In this document: in pieces, positions 35,122 to 40,128 of the stretch | Layout: each line of letters starts with the position of its first letter | How positions within the stretch are numbered: the first letter of the stretch is position 1 | DNA from: Enterobacterales bacterium | GTDB taxonomy: Bacteria; Pseudomonadota; Gammaproteobacteria; Enterobacterales; Enterobacteriaceae | Assembly (NCBI GenBank): GCA_015654925.1 | Contig: JAATFX010000001.1 | Location: 1-40,128 of the forward strand | Length of the DNA stretch: 40,128 nucleotides | Direction of reading: 5' to 3' | Made by a program: the position numbers and the translations under genes | Notes under the pieces: model-generated | What the model was told of the DNA's origin: nothing | The model's input: the letters and a program-made list of their open reading frames with translations, nothing else | Databases searched by the model: none

Positions 35122-35270
35122 CGGTCTCTTTACCTTAAAATACGGGTTAGAAATGACTGCGTAGCGCTGGGTCAAGCCATCAGAGAAAAGCGATTTTCTG
35201 ACGATGGCGTTACGCGTCCTGCAACGTCCCGCGGATAACGTCGTTAGTTAGCAGTAAAACAGTTAAACTA

Positions 35271-35302
35271 TCATGTTTAGATGGATTAACTTCTGGATGG
35301 CT
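35271..35302 (-). promoter_or_regulatory. Putative MetJ operator of metK (four tandem met boxes)
   Basis: On the minus strand four consecutive 8-base units, AGCCATCC, AGAAGTTA, ATCCATCT and AAACATGA, match the met box AGACGTCT at 5, 5, 5 and 4 positions. MetJ binds two to five such adjoining boxes, and metK belongs to the E. coli MetJ regulon. Single matches are weak; the unbroken 8-base phase is the argument. Confidence 0.5.
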
Positions 35303-35405
35303 ATTCTAGGACACCCCCCGGCAAAATTACCAGCAATTTTTTCGCCGTAAAAGCCTTTGCGCCGGCCGGATGCCGCCGATAAAGCATACATTGTTAATTT
35401 ATTTT

Positions 35406-35434
35406 TTGCTTTTTATCAGCGTTGGCTGTATAAA
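35406..35434 (+). promoter_or_regulatory. Putative promoter for the speA leader
   Basis: TTGCTT (35406-35411), a 17-base spacer and TATAAA (35429-35434) form a good sigma-70 promoter on the plus strand. Transcription would start about 35441, giving a speA leader of over 500 bases. A long leader also exists in E. coli, where it carries the small gene yqgB. No YqgB-like sequence is seen here. Confidence 0.6.
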
Positions 35435-35551
35435 TTCGCGCGCACGAACCGCGCAGATGTGAATGTCTTCCATTTACATCCGGTAACTTTTTTTTGCCCC
35501 GGCCCGGCATAGCATGCCAAGCGCCGGTATGACTGGGAGGTGGCACAGTTA

Positions 35552-35695
35552 ATGATTCGCAACGCTTCGATCGTCTCCGATCGCATCCTCCCTTGTCCGG
35601 CATATCCGGCATACTATACTTCTGCTGCGTTCTCCTTAGCTTCCCGCCGATATTGCCGACATCAGGGCGGGGCTAGGGAATCCATGGCCGGTTAA
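35552..35695 (+). CDS. Possible leader ORF in the speA 5' region (47 codons)
   Basis: An ATG at 35552 is preceded by the purine-rich GGGAGGTGG (35535-35543), at a rather long distance of about 9-11 bases. The frame encodes 47 residues starting MIRNASIVSDRILP and including PAYPAYY, without a recognised domain. It lies downstream of the putative promoter and could be a regulatory leader of the speA transcript. It does not resemble YqgB, which occupies this place in E. coli. Support is limited to the ribosome-binding site and the location. Confidence 0.25.
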   Translation: MIRNASIVSDRILPCPAYPAYYTSAAFSLASRRYCRHQGGARESMAG

Positions 35696-35952
35696 TCACC
35701 CGCCGGGAACTGAACCAGGGCCAAGAGGCCTTTCATGCGGCCCATTTTCATGGGTATTCACCATCCCGTCTCACGGAGTTCATCAAGGTGTTTTACAATT
35801 ACTGTATTGATGTACCGGATGCCTATAGCGTCCGGCGGCGTTTATTGCCGTTGGCGGGCTGCGCGCGCAAGCATAACCATGCCACCGACGGTGGTTTCTA
35901 CGCTGTAAAAACGGTGAACGCGATCATCAACGCGATCCGTGGGAGAAAATAA
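35677..35952 (+). pseudogene. Coding-like remnant without a start codon, just upstream of speA
   Basis: After a TAG at 35674-35676, one plus-strand frame stays open for 91 codons to a TAA at 35950-35952, five bases before the speA ATG. The conceptual product has an ordinary amino-acid mix (LTEFIKVFYNYCIDVP, then [20 protein letters not shown]). It has no good start codon except an internal GTG, which would give 54 residues. It may be the tail of a broken gene, a leader cistron starting at that GTG, or chance. An overlapping frame (35735-35908, 57 codons, AGAGG 6 bases before its ATG) competes with it. I do not recognise either product. Confidence 0.3.
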
Positions 35953-35956
35953 CATC

Positions 35957-37933
35957 ATGTCTGATGATCAAAAACACCAAGGGCCGTACCGGGCCGGGCC
36001 CCATGAAAATTTGCGATCCATGCAGGAGGTAGCCATGAATGACAGTGATGCCAGCAAAATGATGCGCACCTATAATGTCGCCTACTGGGGTAACAACTAC
36101 TTCGACGTCAACGAATTAGGCCATATCAGCGTATGTCCCGATCCGGATTTCCCCGAGGCGCGGGTGGATTTGGCCGAACTGGTCAAAGAACGGCAAAACG
36201 ACGGCCAGCGGCTGCCGGCGCTGTTCTGTTTTCCGCAGATCCTGCAACACCGGCTGCGCTCCATTAATGGCGCCTTTAAGCGCGCCCGCGAGTCGTTCGG
36301 TTACCAGGGCGGCTATTTCCTGGTTTATCCCATTAAGGTAAACCAGCATCGCCGGGTCATCGAGTCGCTGGTTAATTCCGGCGAACCGCTGGGGCTGGAA
36401 GCCGGTTCCAAGGCTGAACTGATGGCGGTGCTGGCCCATGCCGGCATGACGCGCACGGTGATTGTCTGTAACGGCTACAAAGACCGCGAATATATCCGCC
36501 TGGCGCTGATCGGCGAAAAGCTGGGCCATAAAGTCTATCTGGTGATCGAAAAGCTCACCGAAATCAAGTTGGTGCTGGAAGAGGCCGAACGCCTGAATGT
36601 GGTGCCCCGGCTCGGCGTGCGCGCCCGCCTGGCCTCGCAGGGCTCCGGCAAATGGCAGTCCAGCGGCGGCGAAAAGTCCAAATTCGGCCTGGCGGCGGTG
36701 CAAGTATTGCAATTGGTTGAGCTGCTGCGCAGCAAAGGCCGCCTGGACAGCCTGCAACTGCTGCATTTCCATTTGGGTTCCCAATTGTCCAATATCCGCG
36801 ATATCGCCTCCGGCGTGCGCGAGTCGGCGCGTTTTTATGTGGAACTGCACCGCTTGGGCGTCAACATCGAATGTTTCGACGTCGGCGGCGGGCTGGGGGT
36901 GGATTATGAAGGCACCCGGTCCCAGTCCGACTGCTCCGCCAATTACGGCCTGAATGAGTATGCCAACAATGTGATTTGGGGGATTGGCGACGCCTGCAAC
37001 GAATACGGGTTGCCGCATCCTACCGTGATTACCGAGTCCGGCCGCGCCGTGACCGCCCATCATACGGTGCTGGTGTCCAACGTGATCGGCGTGGAGCGCA
37101 ATGAATTCAGCGAGCCCCTGCCGCCGGCGGAGGACGCGCCGCGCGCCCTGGAAAGCATGTGGCAGACCTGGCAGGAGATGCAGGAGCCGAGAAACCGGCG
37201 CTCCCTGCGCGAATGGCTGCACGACAGCCAGATGGATCTGCACGATGTCCATACCCAATATACCCACGGCATGCTGGATCTGACGCAGCGCGCCTGGGCC
37301 GAGCAGCTCTACCTGAATATTTGCCGCATGATCCAGACGCAGCTCGACCCGAGCAACCGCGCGCACCGGCCGATTATCGACGAATTGCAAGAGCGCATGG
37401 CGGACAAGCTTTACGTCAATTTCTCGCTGTTCCAGTCGATGCCGGATGCCTGGGGCATCGATCAACTGTTCCCGGTGTTGCCGCTGGAAGGGCTGGACAA
37501 GCCGCCTGAAGGCCGCGCCGTACTGCTCGATATCACCTGCGATTCCGACGGCACCATCGATCATTATATTGACGGCGACGGCATTGCCACCACCATGCCG
37601 ATGCCCCCTTATGATGTGGATAATCCGCCGCTGCTGGGATTTTTCATGGTGGGCGCCTATCAGGAAATCCTCGGCAATATGCATAACCTGTTCGGCGATA
37701 CCGCCGCGGTGGATGTCTTTGTCTTTAAAGACGGCAGCGTGGAACTCAATGAATCCGACGAAGGGGATTCGGTGGCCGATATGCTGCAATATGTGCAGTT
37801 GGACCCGGCCGTGCTGCTGACCCGTTTCCGCGATCAGGTGAAAGAGACCGATCTGGATAGCGCGCTGCAATCCGAGTTCCTGGAAGAGTTCGAAGCCGGC
37901 TTGTACGGTTACACTTATCTTGAAGATGAATAA
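35957..37933 (+). CDS. speA: Biosynthetic arginine decarboxylase
   Basis: SpeA decarboxylates arginine to agmatine, the first step of the second putrescine route. The start [10 protein letters not shown] at 35957, with GGGAGA upstream, gives 658 residues, equal to E. coli; a GTG 18 bases earlier is in frame but unlikely. PLP lysine K127 is in [11 protein letters not shown]. Further family motifs are [52 protein letters not shown] and the near-C-terminal DITCDSDG and [13 protein letters not shown]. It is fold type III, with the PLP barrel first and the beta domain after. speB follows 13 bases later. Confidence 0.98.
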   Translation: MSDDQKHQGPYRAGPHENLRSMQEVAMNDSDASKMMRTYNVAYWGNNYFDVNELGHISVCPDPDFPEARVDLAELVKERQNDGQRLPALFCFPQILQHRLRSINGAFKRARESFGYQGGYFLVYPIKVNQHRRVIESLVNSGEPLGLEAGSKAELMAVLAHAGMTRTVIVCNGYKDREYIRLALIGEKLGHKVYLVIEKLTEIKLVLEEAERLNVVPRLGVRARLASQGSGKWQSSGGEKSKFGLAAVQVLQLVELLRSKGRLDSLQLLHFHLGSQLSNIRDIASGVRESARFYVELHRLGVNIECFDVGGGLGVDYEGTRSQSDCSANYGLNEYANNVIWGIGDACNEYGLPHPTVITESGRAVTAHHTVLVSNVIGVERNEFSEPLPPAEDAPRALESMWQTWQEMQEPRNRRSLREWLHDSQMDLHDVHTQYTHGMLDLTQRAWAEQLYLNICRMIQTQLDPSNRAHRPIIDELQERMADKLYVNFSLFQSMPDAWGIDQLFPVLPLEGLDKPPEGRAVLLDITCDSDGTIDHYIDGDGIATTMPMPPYDVDNPPLLGFFMVGAYQEILGNMHNLFGDTAAVDVFVFKDGSVELNESDEGDSVADMLQYVQLDPAVLLTRFRDQVKETDLDSALQSEFLEEFEAGLYGYTYLEDE

Positions 37934-37946
37934 GTAAGGAAAGATT

Positions 37947-38867
37947 ATGAGCACCCTGGGTCATCAATATGATAACTCCCTGGTTTCGAACGCCTTTGGC
38001 TTTTTGCGTTTGCCCCTGGAATTCAACCCCTACGACAGCGATGCCGACTGGGTCATTACCGGCATTCCCTTTGATATGGCCACTTCCGGCCGCTCCGGCA
38101 GCCGCCATGGCCCGGGGGCCATCCGCCAGGTTTCCACCAACCTGGCCTGGGAAGGGTGCCGCTGGCCCTGGGATTTCGACGTCCGCCAGCGTTTAAAGGT
38201 GGTGGATTGCGGCGACGTGGTGTTTGATTTCGGCGACGCGCAGGATCTGAGCGATAAGCTGCAAGCCCATGCGGAGCGCCTGCTGGCCGCGGGTAAACGC
38301 CTGCTCTCTTTTGGCGGCGATCATTACGTGACCCTGCCGCTGCTGCGCGCCCATGCCAAGCATTTCGGCAAGATGGCGCTGGTGCATTTCGATGCCCATA
38401 CCGATACCTACAGCAATGGCAGCAAATTCGACCACGGCACCATGTTCCATCACGCGCCTAACGAAGGGCTGATCGATCCCACCCGTTCGGTACAGATCGG
38501 CATCCGTACCGAATACGATCGGGATAATGGCTTTACGGTGCTGGACGCGGCGCAGGTAAACGATCGCGGCGTGGACGATATTCTGGCCCAGGTGAAGCAG
38601 ATCGTCGGCGATATGCCGGTTTACCTGACCTTTGATATTGACTGCCTGGACCCGTCCGCAGCGCCGGGTACCGGCACCCCGGTGATCGGTGGTTTGACTA
38701 CCGATCGGGCGCTGAAATTGGTGCGCGGTTTGCAATCGCTGAATATTGTCGGCATGGATCTGGTGGAAGTGGCGCCGGCCTACGATAATGCCCAAATCAC
38801 CGCGCTGGCCGCGGCGACCCTGGCGCTGGAAATGCTGTATATCCAGGCGGCCAAAAAAACGCTCTGA
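37947..38867 (+). CDS. speB: Agmatinase (agmatine ureohydrolase)
   Basis: SpeB hydrolyses agmatine to putrescine and urea. The product has 306 residues, equal to E. coli. The binuclear manganese ligands lie in [20 protein letters not shown] and [22 protein letters not shown]. The N-terminal [17 protein letters not shown] is also typical. AAGGAAAG precedes the ATG 13 bases after speA, so the two form an operon, as in E. coli. A perfect 11-bp hairpin follows. Confidence 0.98.
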   Translation: MSTLGHQYDNSLVSNAFGFLRLPLEFNPYDSDADWVITGIPFDMATSGRSGSRHGPGAIRQVSTNLAWEGCRWPWDFDVRQRLKVVDCGDVVFDFGDAQDLSDKLQAHAERLLAAGKRLLSFGGDHYVTLPLLRAHAKHFGKMALVHFDAHTDTYSNGSKFDHGTMFHHAPNEGLIDPTRSVQIGIRTEYDRDNGFTVLDAAQVNDRGVDDILAQVKQIVGDMPVYLTFDIDCLDPSAAPGTGTPVIGGLTTDRALKLVRGLQSLNIVGMDLVEVAPAYDNAQITALAAATLALEMLYIQAAKKTL

Positions 38868-38902
38868 CACCGCGGCTTAGCCGACATCGTTCATCAGCAC
38901 AA

Positions 38903-38928
38903 AAAAGCCCATGTTCCCATGGGCTTTT
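38903..38928. terminator. Bidirectional terminator between speB and loiP
   Basis: AAAAGCCCATG (38903-38913) pairs perfectly with CATGGGCTTTT (38918-38928) around a 4-base loop. The A and T runs on the two sides allow rho-independent termination for speB on the plus strand and loiP on the minus strand. Confidence 0.9.
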
Positions 38929-38960
38929 GTATATTACGGATGATATCGCCGCCTGCGCCG

Positions 38961-39716
38961 TTATTTGCCCGCCGCGATGCGATCGCGAATATGCTGGGCC
39001 CGGGCTTCCGAAGCCGGATGGGAATCAAACATACTGCTTGAGCGGCCTTTTTCCTGGCTGGCCAGTTTCTCGAAACCAGTGACCAGGCCTTGCGGATCGA
39101 TGCCGCGTTTTTTCAGCAAATCAAACGAATAGTCATCCGCTTCGCTTTCCTGGCGCTGGGAAAATTGCGCGCTAATCAGCGACTGCCCCAGTTCGCCCAG
39201 CTGAGATTGCGATAAGGCGGCGGTGACGCCGCCCACCGACGATGCCGCGGTACGCGCCGCGGTGGTGGCATACGCGAGCTGCATCGCTTTGCGGCTGTGC
39301 CCCAGGGCGACGTGGCCCATCTCATGGCCGACCACCGCCTCCACTTCGTTATCCGTCATCATATCCATCAGGCCGCTATAGACGCGGATACAGCCGTTGG
39401 CCATGGCCCAGGCGTTGACATCGCTGGTCAGGTAAACTTTATAATCCGCCGGCGTGCCGGCGATATTATCCCCCAGGGCGGCGGCCACGGTATTGAGCCG
39501 TTTGGCATATGGGCTATCGGCGGGGGCGATTTTGGCTTCTTTATCCATTTGCACGCAGGAGTCCGCGCTCAGGGCTTTTACCTGGCTATCGCTCAGGGTG
39601 GCCGCCGTGAATGCCTGGCCGCCGGATTGCATCAAGGCATTTTGATCGAGATTTTCGCAGCCGGTTAATAGGCCCACCGCTAATAGTCCGCACCAGAAGG
39701 TAGAATAAGATTTCAT
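38961..39716 (-). CDS. loiP: Outer-membrane lipoprotein metalloprotease LoiP (YggG)
   Basis: LoiP is an M48 zinc protease anchored in the outer membrane and induced at low osmolarity in E. coli. The product has 251 residues (E. coli 252). The lipobox L-T-G-C20 ends the signal peptide. The zinc motif is VVGHEMGHVALGH, the third ligand region is QRQESEADDYSFDLL, and the C-terminus has MFDSHPASEARAQHIRDRI. GLMDMMTDNEVEAV is strongly conserved. It is divergent from tktA and converges on speB. Confidence 0.96.
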   Translation of the reverse strand: MKSYSTFWCGLLAVGLLTGCENLDQNALMQSGGQAFTAATLSDSQVKALSADSCVQMDKEAKIAPADSPYAKRLNTVAAALGDNIAGTPADYKVYLTSDVNAWAMANGCIRVYSGLMDMMTDNEVEAVVGHEMGHVALGHSRKAMQLAYATTAARTAASSVGGVTAALSQSQLGELGQSLISAQFSQRQESEADDYSFDLLKKRGIDPQGLVTGFEKLASQEKGRSSSMFDSHPASEARAQHIRDRIAAGK

Positions 39717-39932
39717 TTTTTATTTATCCTTTTTGTATTTTTAAACAATTGTTCGTGAAGCGCGTTGCAAACTTTATATAAGAATTTCTCCTTTTTCCGA
39801 TGTATATCATATTCAAGCACAAGCAGATGATTATCACCTATTTATTGCGGATTCCTGCATATACAATCGGGCTCGTTTTGGGTTACATTTGTCGATATTT
39901 TCTCATAGTCTCTAAAGTTAAGTGATTGATTT

Positions 39933-39938
39933 TATAAT
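39933..39938 (+). promoter_or_regulatory. -10 element, probable tktA promoter
   Basis: A consensus TATAAT (39933-39938) lies 44 bases before the tktA start in an AT-rich stretch. No good -35 box is visible at 16-18 bases. The rest of the 265-base loiP-tktA gap is AT-rich and shows nothing further. Confidence 0.5.
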
Positions 39939-39981
39939 GCTTGGTCAACGAGACAATATTCAATCCGCAACGGAGTAATTC

Positions 39982-40128
39982 ATGACATCCCGAAAAGTGC
40001 TGGCGAACGCCATCCGCGCCTTAAGCATGGACGCAGTGCAACAAGCCAAATCCGGCCATCCCGGCGCCCCCATGGGCATGGCGGATATCGCCGAAGTGCT
40101 GTGGCGCGATTACCTTAACCATAATCCG
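39982..40128 (+). CDS. tktA: Transketolase, N-terminal part (runs off the window)
   Basis: The 49 residues visible, [41 protein letters not shown] and following, are the highly conserved N-terminus of enterobacterial transketolase. The enzyme transfers two-carbon ketol units in the pentose phosphate pathway and binds thiamine diphosphate. CGGAG lies about 8 bases before the ATG. The position next to loiP and speB is that of tktA in E. coli. Confidence 0.95.
   Translation, partial: MTSRKVLANAIRALSMDAVQQAKSGHPGAPMGMADIAEVLWRDYLNHNP

Noticed and set aside
36116..37954. 612-codon minus-strand open frame opposite speA
   Set aside because: It is a shadow of speA: GC-rich third positions suppress antisense stops. 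The product is rich in His, Gln and Ala and has no family features.
1..40128. CRISPR arrays, insertion sequences, rRNA genes or further tRNA genes
   Set aside because: No regularly spaced repeats, transposase genes, terminal inverted repeats, rRNA sequence or second tRNA were seen on reading both strands.

Overview
This window is chromosomal DNA from a gammaproteobacterium of the order Enterobacterales. Protein lengths and motifs (SpeC, SpeA, SpeB, MetK, TrmB, MutY, RhaBADM) and gene order match the E. coli 66-67 min region. The rather high GC and a proC gene between yggS and yggT point away from Escherichia and towards a Pectobacteriaceae, Sodalis or Yersinia-like lineage. That placement is inference.

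Layout. Positions 1-439 hold the edge of a genomic island: the 5' part of a P4-type integrase next to a tRNA-Phe gene. Positions 750-12908 carry the conserved backbone: speC with a long structured leader, mltC-yggX-mutY, trmB, yggN, and the minus-strand series yggS-proC-yggT-yggU-rdgB-hemW, with orphan pilT-like yggR divergent from yggS. Positions 13166-21655 are a first insertion relative to E. coli. It contains an AT-rich EAL (c-di-GMP phosphodiesterase) gene, a tiny membrane ORF, and a complete L-rhamnose regulon (rhaT, rhaR, rhaS, rhaBADM) with recognisable CRP and RhaS sites. Positions 21657-25320 return to the backbone (ruvX, yqgE, gshB, rsmE, endA, read rightwards). Positions 25483-31475 are a second insertion: an operon for a GntR/HutC regulator, a galactitol-type PTS (IIA, IIB, IIC), an FGGY sugar kinase, a class II ketose-bisphosphate aldolase and its own HPr, ended by a strong hairpin. 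Positions 31508-40128 are backbone again: sprT, galP, metK, speA-speB, loiP and the start of tktA.

How the genes work together. SpeC (ornithine to putrescine) and SpeA plus SpeB (arginine to agmatine to putrescine) give both routes to putrescine, and MetK supplies the S-adenosylmethionine used for spermidine synthesis. Rhamnose enters by RhaT and is processed by RhaM, RhaA, RhaB and RhaD under RhaR, RhaS and CRP. The PTS operon probably imports an unidentified ketose or polyol as a phosphate, phosphorylates it again and splits it into triose phosphates. This is the least characterised system in the window. nupG and yqgA, which flank speC in E. coli, are absent.

Limits. All identifications rest on reading motifs and remembered family sequences; no database search was run. 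Regulatory sites are consensus matches, not demonstrated sites.
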